Source of the DNA: Oscarella lobularis
Lineage: Eukaryota; Porifera; Homoscleromorpha; Homosclerophorida; Oscarellidae
Length of the DNA stretch: 64,000 nucleotides
Assembly (NCBI RefSeq): GCF_947507565.1
Contig: NC_089175.1
Coordinates: 6,375,733-6,439,732 of the forward strand
Direction: 5' to 3'
Shown here in pieces: positions 1 through 12,093 of the stretch. A program made the position numbers and the translations under genes. Position 1 is the first letter of the stretch; every line of letters starts with the position of its first letter. The notes beneath the pieces were generated by a model. It was not told the origin of the DNA and did not search any database. It saw nothing but the letters and a program-made list of their open reading frames with translations.

Positions 1-31
1 GGACGAAAAAACACTTTCAGATCAATTTTCT

Positions 32-1497
32 TTACGAACGCTTAACCCAATCAAGTTCCGTAATAGCTGTCTCTGTAGCCTGATTTAGTGGCGCAATGGT
101 CCCCTTGCCCACAAACCGTATCAACCTCTTCTCCACCATTTCATCTATTGCTTCTTCCATTTCCCTAAAAGGAAGGCTACAGGGTATGTCGTAGAGTTCC
201 ACTCGATATTTGTTTCGATACAGAGAACGAATGACTTCCTGCTGAAATTTTGTTTTTGGAGTGTCATACGGACTTGGAGGGAACCATGCCGAGATATAAT
301 GTGGGTTGCCCTCTGTTCTGTACCTTTCTCTTCCAATGAATTTGGATCGAATTTCCTCGTACGAAAGTCCATTGCATTCCTCATTAGCCATTTTAATTAG
401 ATTTTTTAAAAGGCTGATACGGCCACCAGTGAGCTCGGCGAATGCTTTCTCCGCTGGAACGTTGGTATTTTTCAAATTTTCTTTTAGATAGGTTATTGCT
501 TTGTCTTTAGCAACGTCTTCAAAGAAGACGACTTTCATCTTCGTCTTGGCACTGCTTTGATTCAAGACTTTTAGAACGACTCCCGACGAATCGACGAAAA
601 TTAAACGAATATTGTACTTGTCTGCGAATTCTTTCGCTTTCTCTTCTAGCAACAGCAGCATCTGTGTTCCAACGCCTCGATAACGCGAACTGTTGTTAAC
701 AAGGTAATGAGCGTCGTCAATGACGATTGTGGTGACTCGCGATCGACTTTGTCCTTTTACAGCGAACCGTTGAGCGAAGTCGGGCAGAACGTGAAGGATT
801 TGCTTTAGAGCGACAAGCCTGTTAGAAGAGAGAGGTCCATAGTTTGGGACTTTTGCGGGTTCTTGAAGTGATAGGTATTTGTGATCGAGAAAAGCCTTGT
901 TATTCAGATCGAGAGCACCTGCCAAGTTGCTTGGCAAGTCGTCACCGCAACAAGATACACACACTATTCCAGGAACGTTCTCTTTTGCCAGTTCTGTTAT
1001 GGCGCTGTGAATCAAGATCGTCTTTCCCGAGTAGTCAGTACCAGATAGAACGGTAAACGTGCCGTCGGGTGCTTCTTTCAAAAGATTTTTTAATTTTTCT
1101 TTTTCTTCTGTTCGGTCGATCGCGCCGGTTCTAAATCTTGCCGAATGATCGCGCGGATATGAAAACGTCGAATTGAATTTTTCTTGAACTCTTTTTCTGG
1201 CTGAGTACTTATAAGCATAGGCTGAGCCACCCAGAAAAGCCGTGAAAGCAAAGGCGAATGACAGCTTTGATGGACTCGGCAGTCGAAACGACTGTTTTTC
1301 ATGATGTGCGTATTTTTCGGTCTCTAGCACCTTGAGCTTTCGTTCTCGAGTATCTTTTGAAACAACGTTGGTTCTCGTTTTGGTGAACAGTCTCATTCTA
1401 TTCAGAATAGGGAAGCGCCTGTTCAGACAGAATTTCAATTAAATGTTAGCATCGTCGAGTTACTGTACCAGGCTCGAAGAAGCATTGAGCTATTCAT
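32..1497 (-). CDS. P-loop ATPase, paralogue 1 (471 aa, two exons)
   Basis: Two-exon gene. Exon 1 (1469-1497) starts at an ATG and encodes about 10 residues. A 50-nt phase-2 intron (1419-1468) follows, and exon 2 (32-1418) ends in TAA. I chose this start because the long reading frame alone begins at a TTG, while the spliced start gives the same N-terminus as the two neighbouring paralogues (short leader, then RFPILNRMRLF). The Arg-rich, acid-poor leader and one hydrophobic stretch near residues 65-82 suggest a mitochondrial, membrane-anchored protein (inference). A Walker A motif reads GTDYSGKT, a Walker B-like strand reads TTIVIDDAH, and ELTGGR looks like a sensor region. The C-terminus resembles a small winged-helix segment. 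The nearest family I can name is the archaeal-type/STAND-like ATPase group. Substrate and process are unknown. Confidence 0.8.
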
Positions 1498-2160
1498 GAT
1501 CTGCTTTGGCTTTAGACGTAGTATAGAGTTTTTGCTGCGAATTCAAGCTGCAAAAAGACAGGTATATAGTCAGTTAGAATGTTATCGCCCATACATTGCA
1601 CGCACGTGCTCGTATGCGATGACTAATTATGCCGTCGTTATTGTTCTGCGAAGCGACTACTGTGCAGTACCCTGACGGGAAATAGGCACTGCTTGCACGA
1701 TTTTTACTGCAATAGTCTGCTCTCAACTTTTCCGCGAGCGCCCAAGTAGTGTTTGACAAGGTTTTGTAGTCTAGCTCTCTCTGTTTAGACGCTCTGAGCC
1801 TAGGGTTGCCTGTACTGATGTGTCGACAACTCAATTGCGCTAAAACCTTTTTAATATTCGTCCGGAGTTCTGCTGTAGTCTTTGGACAGTGACAGCGCTC
1901 AGAGAGAGTGAGTCTACTAGTAGATTAGCTGGCGCGGCGCCTATGATGCAATCTATAGCTGGGTCATCTTTACGTCAGTGCGCTGACGTAGTCTCGGGTG
2001 GGGAGCCGTGAATGAGTAACGAAATAATGTCATGACTACGTGAGTGCGATGATCTAGTCTGAGTGAGTGAAACTGATTGGGTAATTTACTACAGTAGCTG
2101 TAGTACATTGGGCTTTCGACATACGCGAGACAAAGAAAATATAGCAATTATGCTAAGGTT
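1498..2160. other. Intergenic spacer between two ATPase genes
   Basis: No convincing gene. The short open frames here lack homology, splice signals and recognisable motifs. The segment is the 5' flank of the upstream ATPase and the 3' flank of the next one, both on the minus strand. Confidence 0.5.
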
Positions 2161-3459
2161 CTATATCCAGCAAAGTTCTTCTGCCGCTGTCATTACAGCT
2201 GGGCTGTAAAACGCAAACTTCCACCAGCCCACTTCCTGAATTACGTTGTTTTTCTGCAACTCTTGGATTGCTTTTACACATCCGTCGCTCCACAAGCTTT
2301 CCCGGCCTATTGTTCTCTCGTTGCGAAGCAGAGAGCTAATAATATTTCGCTTCCACTTCTGCTCAGAAGTTTCACGTTCACCTGGGGAATGCAGTATGCC
2401 AGAAGCGAAGAGGTCGGGCCTGCCATGACAATCCAAAAATTTTTTTCTGACTTCCTCATAGGAGGGCAGTTTCGAACGATCAAGTTCGTCTTTTCCATGA
2501 GCCATTTCAACTAACTTTCTCAAAAGACCCAATCGACAGCCGGTTAGCTCAAAAAACGCCTTCTCGGGTGAAACGTTGGTATTCTCTAAATTCCTTTTCA
2601 AAAACGCTTTTGCTTCGAGCTCCGATACATCTTCAGAATAGATTGTTTTCATGTCCCTACACTCGTAGAACCTGCCCATGACATCTTTAGCTTTGCCAGT
2701 CGAATCTATGAAGATCAGTCGAACACTAGTAGCGTGACGTTGAACAGCCCTCATAAGATCACGAAAGCGATCTTCCTCCTTTTCTGTTTCTGGTAGTAGA
2801 GCGTTAGCATTGTCAATGACGATATTGGTAACGGGCAAGCACTCGCTGAAAATATGTAAAGGGTCTAAAGTTGGACCACTCTCTGGAGAAACGTTTTCGA
2901 GAACCTGTTTGAGCGTGAGACACTTTGATTTGCTCAAACCGAGAGCTCTTCCTATTGTTTCTGCTATCGGCTCTTCCCTTGTCGCCGTGACGCAGATGAT
3001 TCCAGGAACGTTGTGTTTCTTGGCTAATTCTGTTACTGCTTCGTGCATCAGCGACGTTTTACCCGAGCAGGGGGGACCGGTGAAGAGGAGAAAATATTCG
3101 TCTAGACGACTCGTGAGCACCGTCTTGAGCCAATCTTTTTCTTTGGATCGATCGATTGTATCTGGGGCACCAGCGGTGCGCTCTTTAGATAGGAGAAGTG
3201 AAAACGTCGGATGCAGTTTTCCCGGATAAAGCCAACTGTAGGCAATTGCGCCGCAGCCAAGTGTAGTGGTCAGAGCTAGCGCAATCGATGACTTTGACAT
3301 CGGTTCCGCAGACGAAGGGCTTCTCGACAGCAGTCGAATCCCTTTACAAAGAGGATGAAGTAAACGCCTAGAGGCCAATCGACTCAGGAATAATACTAAG
3401 CTCGAGTACGTAGAAACAGCTTACCCAGTTTGGCGAATAAAAAGAGACGTCCCGTTCAT
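2161..3459 (-). CDS. P-loop ATPase, paralogue 2 (413 aa, two exons)
   Basis: Exon 1 (3425-3459) starts at an ATG and encodes about 12 residues. A 57-nt phase-2 intron (3368-3424) follows, and exon 2 (2161-3367) ends in TAG. The unspliced frame starts at TTG, so the spliced start is preferred. It places the intron exactly where the two paralogues have theirs, just before a conserved Arg codon. A hydrophobic segment (SIALALTTTLGCGAIAYSWLY) follows the basic leader. Walker A is GPPCSGKT, the Walker B-like strand is TNIVIDNAN, and ELTGCR corresponds to ELTGGR of the paralogues. It is about 58 residues shorter than its sisters, mainly in the middle of the ATPase region. It is divergent from paralogue 3 across a 574-bp spacer. 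Function is unassigned. Confidence 0.8.
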
Positions 3460-4033
3460 ATATGCTAATATAAAGCGAAGCGTTCTCAATAGACGCTGTT
3501 TGCTTGAAGGACGGTAGACAGTACTAGACACTGTATGACTCGTCGATGAATCATAGGTGGAGCGCCTGTTCTCACTCTGCAATCAATTAGTCTGGTTGAA
3601 TCATCGATTTGTCATGCATTAGTCATCGTTGCCTTGCATCGTCGATTTGTCATCGTTTGCTTGCTTGCTGTGCCTCACTTTTTCAGCAACGCGCGGCGAG
3701 TGTACAACGACGTCTGTACGAGCGGCTTGCTTGAACATCAAAAACAACGAGCCAGCGGTGAGTGAAACCACGTGGTGAAACGATGCGAGTGCAATACGGC
3801 TCACAGTGCTCAAACTGTACCCTCGAATATTTGTTCGGTATAGTCACTGCATGAGGGAGGCATTGTTTCATTTGAAGCAGAGCTAGCGCTAATGTGCGAT
3901 CAGTTTCGTACTGCACGTGCGTTATCTATCTCTGCTTATATAGTGGCCTCTGATAGACTGAGGATTGATTGGTTAATTGGAGTTAACGTTTCTTCTCCAG
4001 ATTATTCTACTCTGCGTTTGATTTGCTCTCTTC
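3460..4033. promoter_or_regulatory. Shared 5' region of divergent ATPase genes
   Basis: This spacer lies head-to-head between ATPase paralogues 2 (minus) and 3 (plus), so it must hold both promoters. Around 3600-3660 there are imperfect short repeats built on 'gtcatcg' and 'gatttgtcat'. No convincing TATA box or protein-coding exon was found. Regulatory content is inferred from gene orientation only. Confidence 0.4.
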
Positions 4034-5503
4034 ATGAACCGGACAGCATTTTGTCTTCGATCTTGGTACATGCAGTCACTTCAACACCCATAGGTGAACG
4101 TTTAATTATTGTTTCGCAGGCGCTATCCTTTGTCGCGAAGGATCAGATTATTTTGTGAGAGAAGAACGGAAGCGCCGAAAGACCCTCCCCCGCCATTGAA
4201 GCAACAAGCCCCTCGGGTGCAAGAGACGAAAGTTGACAAACTCAGTCAATTGGCGCATCGAGGTGTGCCTTTGATTCCTTGGGGGCTTTCTGCTTTTGCT
4301 GCAATCATTGGCGGCGGCGTCATTGTTTACCGTTATTCAAAAGGCACTTCTGTTACGGGCTCTTCAACGTCATCAAGTCTGCATGCTCATTTGTACGAAA
4401 ACGATGACGTAAGAAAAATTGACAGGTCCGAACTGAAGAATAACCTCAAGAAACACCTACAAGAAGCACCGGACGGAACCTTTACTGTTTTGACTGGTCC
4501 TTCATGCTCCGGAAAGACTTACTTGCTTCATGAAGCTGTAGCGGAACTAGCTAACGAAAACGTTCCCGGAATCATCTGCGTAGCTGCCTTGGGGCAAGAG
4601 CCTATAGCTCACGAGCTGGCACGCGCTCTCGACCTCACTGACGTTCTCAAGCCCAGGTATCTGTCTCTTCAATCTTTTCTTGCTGCCTTGAGGAACGATC
4701 TATCGTCAAATCCGCTCGTCGCTTTCAGGCAAATTTTCCTCGCTCTACCGAAGTTCGCTCGAAAATTTGCGGCTAGAGAACAAAAGGACGAGCGATGCAC
4801 CACTATCGTCATAGACAACGTCGATCAACTCGTTTCGAGATACCAGCCAGATGGAGACGTTGGGTTGAAGCAGTTGCTCTGGCTCGAAGAGAAAGCCCGA
4901 GCGTTTGCAGACATGCACAATATACGAATCATCTTTGTCGACTCTTCGGGAGCTGCTCTAGAAATGTTTAATAAGAACCCTTCTTTCAATACTAAAATGA
5001 GGGTATTCTTTCTCGACGACGTTGCTGATGACAAAGCAAAGGAGTACCTGACAAAGAATCTAAAGGATTCGAACGTCCCAGTCGAGAAGGCTTTCTCTGA
5101 GCTCACTGGCGGGCGTGTCGGACTAATGAGGAATTTAGTTCAAATGGCTCGCGACGAAGACACGCTTGATTCACAGCCGCGGTCTTATGAAGACGTTCGA
5201 TCGAAATTTTTGAATTTACACGGCAAGTCTGGTCTACACTCTCTCGATTTGTTGCGTTGTCCGGCAAAAGACGAGCCAAGTAAACGTGTGTTTCAACGTT
5301 ACATAATTCTATCATTGTTTCGAAACAACAATGGACAAAGTGTCTATGATATGGACACAGGCCTGCCGTACGACGAAGCAAAAGAAGCAATAGATGAGCT
5401 GATTCGACATCAAGTTGTACGGTATAAGGGCAGAACCACCCTCGCTCTACACAATCAGGCGGTCGTGACCGCAATCAGCCAACTCGACTGGATTCGAAAA
5501 TAG
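4034..5503 (+). CDS. P-loop ATPase, paralogue 3 (471 aa, two exons)
   Basis: Exon 1 (4034-4065) starts at an ATG and encodes 10 residues plus two bases. The intron is 54 nt (4066-4119, gtacat...cgcag), and exon 2 (4120-5503) ends in TAG. The splice rebuilds a Trp codon and gives ...LRSW-RYPLSRRIRLF, matching ...LLRAW-RFPILNRMRLF of paralogue 1. A basic leader is followed by a Pro-rich linker, a hydrophobic segment (LIPWGLSAFAAIIGGGVIVY) and the ATPase core: Walker A GPSCSGKT, Walker B-like TTIVIDNVD and ELTGGR. It is closest to paralogue 1 in length and in the C-terminal region. A membrane-tethered, probably mitochondrial ATPase is the best reading. The cellular task is unknown. Confidence 0.8.
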
Positions 5504-6600
5504 TAGTCGTAGGAATTTGTTCTGGTCTTCTTATCAGACAGTATCGTTCGTCGTTGAATAATTCTGATCAAGTGTCTGAATGTTCGAATACGTGTACGTC
5601 TGTCAAAAGTGGCACACACCTAATTAGTAGAGCAACTGGCTAATTAAGATGCATGGCAACCACTTGGCTCAGAAATTAAAAGTACCAGTCTTTAGTTGGG
5701 AGTGCTTCTATAACGTGTTGACTTTCTTCCGGGTGCTAGTCTTTAGGGAACCTCTTTGTTGTCTTCTCCCTATTGCTGAGCCAACCCAGCGCCTGTGTTG
5801 AAGCACAGATTGTCGAGAAAAACGCGGATTCTGAACAAGCACAGAGAAAGACGTACGGGACGGTATATACGGGGTAACCAACTGGGGCCCCTTTCAAGAA
5901 CAATGCGTTTTCTAGCGAGCCTAAAGTTCCACGACTGTCGTCTTCATGTCAACAGGGTATCGAGCACACAATCGACGGAAATCTGCTGGAGAGATTCCCG
6001 TAAGTTGTCCTAGTGAGGCTGTAGTAGGAAGTACATGGCGTCCGATGGGCGACGTTCATGTTCCTAGATCGAATGCTGCTCCTTAGCGTACTAAAGAGGG
6101 TAGGTAAGCTTATATCACGTCGAAGATGCCGTTAATTGTCAGGCAACGATCAATCTGACCGTGTTCATTCATTATCATACATTTAATGTTTGTGTTCCTT
6201 TCTCCTCAGTATTCATCTGCCGCTCTTTGTCAGCTTCATTTTGCTGCGTGAAAGTCGAGGCTTTCTCGATCGTTTCTGAGCGCATATATATACTTTTCTA
6301 ATAACCCTAAAGAAAAATATATAGGAATCGTTATTATATATTTTATTTAGGGTGTGCATCCTTTCCTTTTTTTGTCTTTTTCAAACGGCGAGCACACTAA
6401 TTAATACGTCTACTATTTATCGTCTTCTCCTTAGTAGTCATGAGGCTCCTTGTCTCTCGTCATCTAACAGAAAGCTGACATATCGGTCATTCTGACTGCC
6501 TTAGTAGGCTACTTAAACGCAGCATGTAGTAGGAGCACAAATGTAGACTATGCCTTCCAGCCGACTGTTCGTCAAGATGTACGTTTCCTTTTGAGCTACT
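5504..6600. other. Intergenic region with one dispersed repeat
   Basis: No gene supported. It contains copy 1 of the dispersed repeat described at 5795-6150. The rest is AT-rich non-coding sequence. Confidence 0.5.
5795..6150 (+). repeat. Dispersed repeat R1, copy 1
   Basis: This copy matches 20955-21310 over most of its length and 37000-37230 in part, all in the same orientation. Shared landmarks are 'aaaaacgcggatt', 'ggcccctttcaag', 'gattcccgtaagttgtcc' (diverged between copies), 'gatgggcgatgtt'-like text and 'cacgtcgaagacgcc'-like text. No open reading frame is conserved between copies, so a non-autonomous mobile element or an old segmental copy is likely. Confidence 0.65.
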
Positions 6601-6604
6601 CCAC

Positions 6605-6725
6605 CACCTTAGGCTTTCCTGCTCAAGTGTCTTTTGAAACAACGTCGATTCTCGTTTCAGAGAGCAGTCTCATTCTCTTCAAATCGCCAAAGTGCCTGTG
6701 TAGACAAAAATTTCAGTTAATTGTC
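6605..6725 (-). pseudogene. 5' fragment of an ATPase gene
   Basis: About 120 bp resembles 1325-1440, the start of exon 2 and intron 1 of ATPase paralogue 1. Shared text includes 'tcttttgaaacaacgt', 'agtctcattct' and 'cagacaaaaatttcagtt' against 'cagacagaatttcaatt'. The rest of the gene is missing. The same fragment sits at the equivalent place upstream of the second CCP gene (13185-13290), so it was carried along in the duplication. Confidence 0.6.
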
Positions 6726-7198
6726 TGGTCTTGCGATGTCTATGTATAGTTATAGAAACTGAAGTTGCACATATGATCAAAAGCGAAACTTCCTGATCAG
6801 ATTTGTCCTGAACCTGCCCTCTTGGCGTGATTGCGTAATGCACAGGTACTGTATGTATCGACCCTTTGTCAAAGTCAGCCGTCAGTTTTCCTTGAGTCAA
6901 GTTCGAGGGCACTCCGAGTCACTTCAAGTCCAATTCTCGCCGTACGTCGGGCGTCAATTAACTTCAGGGGGCAACCTGACTATTTTCAGTAAGAACAAAC
7001 GGTTACATTGCTAGGTACAGTACTGTAATAATGATCTGACCATGCAGCACAAGCGACGAAGACTTCTAAAAGTGAGATCGATCGTCTTCTCGTTGCATGG
7101 ATGTAGTCTGGAACGCGATGCTTTAGAGTACAGCATATTTTTATTTATATAGTCATTGTTTCATGGAACAAAGGACTGAAAGGAAATCGAAACTGGTT

Positions 7199-10100
7199 AT
7201 GTCAGCTACCGCTTTTCTTTTCCTCATCACCGCAACTTCGGGCTTTTCTTTCCGTATATCCTCTTCTAACTGTAAAGCAGGCTATGGTAATTTTTCTCTT
7301 GCTTTATAGCTTGTAGAAGACTGTCTCGTCCAGTGAACGGCAATGTTCGCATTGTTGGAGACACTGCAATGTTCTCATGTAATTCTTCAGAAGGTTACGT
7401 CCTATCGGGTTCACCGACGTTACATTGTTGGCGATCGCGGGGGCGACCGTCAACGTGGTTAGGCGATCCGCCCAAATGCGAAAAACGTACAATTGAATCG
7501 ATGCACAATTTTGTATTAAAATTCGATTTTAGGATATTGCGCTTGGCTGGTTCCACCTGAAAACGGCACTCTGTACCTTTCGGGCAATAGAGCGCATTAT
7601 CAGTGTGATAACGGCTTCAGGCGGATCGGGCCAAGCAATCGAACTTGCTTCCGGAACGAAACCGCTCGAGCGCAGTGGTCTGGTTCGTCTGTATGGTGTT
7701 TGCGTAAGGCTTTCATGCAGTGTTGAGCACTGTTATTGTGCATAGAACATTTTGTGTTACTCTATCTCTATAGCTTGCCCTGCGCCTCCAGAGGTAGATA
7801 GAGGTTTTTTGGTAAAGGAAGCAGGACTTGTAGCCGAGTACAGATGCGAGCCCCGTCACGCCATGATAGGAAATAGGACAATCACTTGCAAAGGTGCATC
7901 GAAATCTTGGACGTCTCCACCAACGTGCATTAAGCTAGGAACGACACACTCTTAGGAACTCTCCTATAGAACATATAAACAGGTTGCTACGATCTTCGTC
8001 ATCCGCACAAAGGGCACGTACACTTCAACAATTCGACGCTCCGAGCGGAGTACACGTGCAACGAGGGACTTCACCTGTTTGGCACCCCGATCCGAACTTG
8101 CCATAGATACTGGTGGTCGGGCGCAACTCCATCTTGCGCTGGTGTGACTGTACAACTTATTGAACGCGTTTCCAAAAACAAATTGTCTTTTGTTTAGAAT
8201 GTCGACCTATGCGCCTTAGTCTTTACAACGGACATGCCATTGTATCCTCAGATGGGTTCGAAGTTATTTTTACCTGCTACAGAGGTTACAAGTTGGAGGG
8301 ATCTGATTATCGACGGTGCAACATTACTACAGGCGAATGGAGCGGAACTTTTCCGTCCTGCAAATTTGGTAATTTATAAATGTAACTTGAATTGTCGTCG
8401 AACCTTTTGTGTATAAGCTTGTGATTTCGCGCTGAGTCATCCAGACAATGGGAAAGTGACCGTTTCTCTCAGACTAGAAATTGCGACGTCCTGGTGCAAT
8501 CAGGGATACCGTAAAAATTCTTCCCAGTTTAATTGAAAATAGTGTGTTTTACGTCTTATTGCCTGCAGCCTGTCGTAAGATTGCCTCGCCTCGAAACGGA
8601 CGAGCTGAAGAGCATTCATTTGAAGTTCAATATTCGTGCGACGCGAGATACGTTCCCGTCGGAAACCCAATTCGAACGTGCAACGAATCCGGATTGTGGA
8701 CTGGGTCACCCCCGTCTTGCGTTTATTCGCGTACGATTGCAAGGAGAATAATCGGTTTAATTAAGAGATAATGAAATTGGGTTTATATGCAGGCTGCGGC
8801 AATCTTACTCGTCCTGAGAATGGAAACGTGATCTACTCTCTTTTCTTGGGAACGCTGAAAGCAACTTACACGTGTAAAGCGCCTTTGAAGCTTATTGGAT
8901 ATTCGAACCGAACGTGCAGTCGCTCGGTCTTCTCTTCAAGGTGGTCAGGAGATGCTCCTAGTTGCGAATGTGAGTTTTATGACCTTGTAATATATATAAT
9001 ATACGCTGTTAACTTTCTTTTGTAGATTGTTACCCTCTGTCAAGAGCTTTCAACAACGGAGTCGTGACTGTATCTTCGGATAAACTTGTCACCCGCTACG
9101 CTTGCAACAGCGGCTATAAGTTGATCGGAAACACGTTGCAAATCTGCAACAGGACTACGGCTCTATGGTCGGGTGTGCGTCCTCGATGTTTGCACGGTAA
9201 GCAGTTCATTGTCGAAATTATTTCATTGGTTTCTTCAGTACATTTTTTCTTTATGCAGCTTGCCCGCAACTTGAAAATACAGAAAATGGAACTGTGTTTA
9301 CGCAAGGAATCCGAGCAATGTGCAGCAGTGGCTATAAACCCAAAGGAAATTTTACCGTTCGTATTTGCAACGTGACAACTGGCCAATGGAGTGGATCTGC
9401 ACTAAGTTGTGTTTTTGGTATTAATTAATTCCGCATTGGAGACTTTATCTCAAATAGTTTTTCTTCAGGATGCTCTTCACTTACCCCCAACATAACGAAC
9501 GGTTTTGGAACTTTCATGGGAACGTTTATTCGATTTCGTTGCCGTCCTGGTTATAGGCTTGTTGGCGCTGCTGAAATTCACTGCCGTTCGTCGTTCCTTT
9601 ACACCGAATTGCAGACAAAGTGGTCAGAACCGTTTCCCGCCTGTTCTCGTAAGACTGGAAAAAAAAGGTTGCACTCTATTTGTAATGGCTTGTTTTTGTA
9701 GCATGTCGTCGTCCATATCCTCCTTCAAATGGTTCAGTCAGTGAGCAAAATCTTCAAGTCACGTATCGCTGTCGGGAAGAATCTATTCTGGTGGGAAACG
9801 AGGTGCGATACTGCAACGAGACAACAGGCGAATGGTCAGGATCAGATCCGTCGTGCAAATATTTAGGCCTCGAAGGTACTCTGCATGCATTCACTGAATG
9901 AGTTGCTCGTTGATCATTTATTGTTGTGTTAGGCTACGTTCACAAACGATGCTTCCGCTTACGAGCTCCTCTTGATGGGCAGGTGTCATATTCATTAGTC
10001 GGCGCAAATGTCAAGGCAACTTACACTTGTCGACCTGGCTTTTCGCTTCAAGGAAATGCAAACAGACTTTGCGTGAGCACATCGACTTATTATTCACATT

Positions 10101-11399
10101 GGAGCGGCGGTTTTACCCAAAAATGCTTCACGCTTCGTAAATGCACCTGGCAATATGAAGATAAATTTGCATTGGAACTTCTTAAGCTGTTCTGTTAGTG
10201 AACATCTAAAAAATGGAATCATTCGTAGAATTTTTCAGCATCGTGTCAGCTACTCGTGCAATGACCGATATAAGTTGAAGGGGCCGTCTACTCTGCTATG
10301 CGATATTACTACGGGCCGCTGGTCAAACTCGCCCCCACAGTGCGTGCATTGTGAGCGTGCCACTTTTAACTGTTAAACCAAACTACTTGCTATCTCTACA
10401 GCATGTCCTTCGCCCAAAGCTCCGCTTTGGGGCTCAGCTGTTGTACGAGGTTCGTGGGCCATCTACTCATGCAGCTCAGGGCACGAACTCTTTGGCTGGC
10501 GTTCAATAAAATGCGTGTCAGGAAAATGGTCTCGACAGGCTTCATTTTGTGTTTTGGGTAGAGAAATAAAGAGTCTATTTTGCTGAATGTTGATGCAAGA
10601 ATTTTCTATAGGTTGTTCTAGGAGCGCACTGAGTATAAGAAACGGAGACGTGAAAATCAATGGGTCGGTTGCAGAGTATAGTTGCTACTCTGGCTACCGG
10701 CTTGTTAATGAAGGAAAGCAATACTGCAGAAAGTTGATCTGGTTCTATCACTGGGACGGTCGGAAGCCCTGGTGCACTCGTACGTATTCGCATATGTCAC
10801 CTAAGCTATTCAAAGCATTGATGTTTCTCTACGTTAAAGGCTGCTCAGTTCCTATTGCTTCCTTGAATGGCAGAGTTATTGAGAAGGAAAACGAAGCCAT
10901 TTATCTTTGCAACCAGGGCTTTTCTGTACTGGGATCAACAAATAGAAGAACGTGCGACACTGTTTCCGGAAGATGGAGGGGTTCTACACCATTTTGTGCA
11001 CTCGGTAAAGCGTTGGCAAACAAATGATGACTGTAACGTTTATAGTTAATTTGTAGAAAAAGACAGCACTTCAAGTTCTGGCCAGATGTCTGGGTCAGGA
11101 GAAGAGAGCACTTCAAGTTCTGTTCAGATGTCTGGGTCAGGAGTACAAGACGGCGATGCGTCGGAAACGGACAATGAGAAAGGCATCCACGATAGCGTTG
11201 ATAAAGAAGAAAACGCAACATGCCGCTTGCCTTCTAATCCGCCTAATGGTTCAGTTGCCGTGGCGTCTCCGAGACGAGGCTTTTATGTGGCAATTAACAT
11301 ACAGTTGCGACAGCAGCTTCAGGCTGATAGGAAGAGGCAAACGCCGATGCAACACTTTGCGCAATCAGTGGCATCCCTCCGAATCGTCGTGCTCTTCAG
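7199..11399 (+). pseudogene. CCP (sushi)-repeat gene, copy A, decayed
   Basis: Exon 1 (7199-7253) encodes a signal peptide (MSATAFLFLITATSG). Eighteen module exons follow, all with phase-1 borders: 7310-7486, 7533-7703, 7774-7955 (ends in a stop), 7983-8141, 8198-8368, 8418-8510, 8569-8730, 8793-8969, 9026-9196, 9259-9417, 9469-9648, 9702-9875, 9933-10136, about 10187-10350, 10402-10557, 10612-10779, 10840-11004 and 11057-11399. Each intact exon carries one CCP domain with four Cys and a WSG-like motif. Lesions against copy B are: exon 7 reduced to half a module; exon 15 acceptor one base out of frame; a 4-bp insertion in exon 19; and loss of the tyrosinase-encoding 3' end. An ATG at 7163 exists upstream but is ATA in copy B. 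A truncated product may still be made. Confidence 0.7.
11086..11190 (+). repeat. Ser-rich linker repeat in the last copy-A exon
   Basis: Two tandem copies of a segment encoding roughly STSSS-QMSGSGEE precede the last CCP. The same linker is in copy B at about 18195-18290. It is likely a flexible, O-glycosylated spacer between CCP arrays (inference). Confidence 0.6.
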
Positions 11400-11569
11400 G
11401 TATAGATACCGCATACATGCAGTACTGGCTCTAAAAGTACTGCTAAGGCCTTAAATTTTCTTTTAATCTACGGGCGGTTTTTATTGTAGAGTGGTAAAAT
11501 CTTACTTTAATTCATGGGCACCTTAAAACATTAATTTAATTCATAGTACCTTTTGAAATATTAATTCCT

Positions 11570-12093
11570 AAACCGAGAGTGGGGTAAGTGGCGGCAACGT
11601 TCCTTCGGCGTCGAGCGGTCAGGAGCGTAATGCGTACGCGGTGGACTTCCAGAAAGGGAGTGAGCAGCCGAAAAAGAAATTTTCATATCAAAGTGCAGTT
11701 CGCGCCGACTCTCCTGCGTCTTATATAAATATTAGGTCAAAGCAGCCCATTCAAGACGATTACACACCGATGAGATCTTTCACTCCTTCTAGCACGTTGG
11801 ATCCAATGATTATGGAAAAAGCTTTCTTGCCTCAATCCAAGGACGCTTGCGTCGATATGAGTGGTGGTGACGTTCCGTCAGCGCCGAGCGGTCAGAAGGG
11901 CAATACGAACGTGGAGGTTCTACAGAAAGAGCGCGAGGAGGTGGAAGAAAGGAAGAAGAAGAAGAAGAGGAAGGAAAAGAAATTGCCGTCTCAGAGTCCA
12001 GTCACTTTCGTGAATATCAGTGCAGAGGATTTGAATTTGGCAAAAGAAGCGGACGATACTGGCGATACCGGTAAGAACGATATTCCTGCTTGA
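11570..12093 (+). pseudogene. Orphan exon resembling a receptor cytoplasmic tail
   Basis: An open frame runs from just after the duplication break. It has no initiating ATG or convincing acceptor at its 5' end. It encodes a hydrophilic stretch with YINI (fits the YxN rule for Grb2-type SH2 binding), YTPM (fits YxxM for PI3-kinase p85 SH2), a duplicated GG(N/D)VPSA.SGQ motif and a Lys/Glu-rich block (EREEVEERKKKKKRK). A good donor (ACCG|gtaaga) lies at 12070/12071, so the final few codons before the TGA may be intronic. No transmembrane segment is attached. It may be the broken tail of a lost receptor, or a 3' exon still used by the CCP gene. The frame does not join exon 19 of copy A simply. 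Confidence 0.45.

Larger units (their letters stand above)
6512..11585 (+). repeat. Segmental duplication, unit A
   Basis: Unit A aligns collinearly with 13092-18722 at a spacing of about 6.55 kb. It carries upstream flank, an ATPase fragment and the CCP gene. The left edge lies near 'gtagtaggagc/gtagtaggtcc'. Homology stops at 'gtggggta', just after 'cctaaaccga', near 11585 and 18722. Unit B also contains two extra CCP exons. Confidence 0.85.

Noticed and set aside
7287-7309. A 23-nt intron after the signal-peptide exon of the CCP gene (and its twin near 13839)
   Set aside because: Too short to be spliced plausibly. A donor at 7254 (C|gtatat) gives a 56-nt intron with a 'ctaac' branch-like site and keeps phase 1 in both copies.
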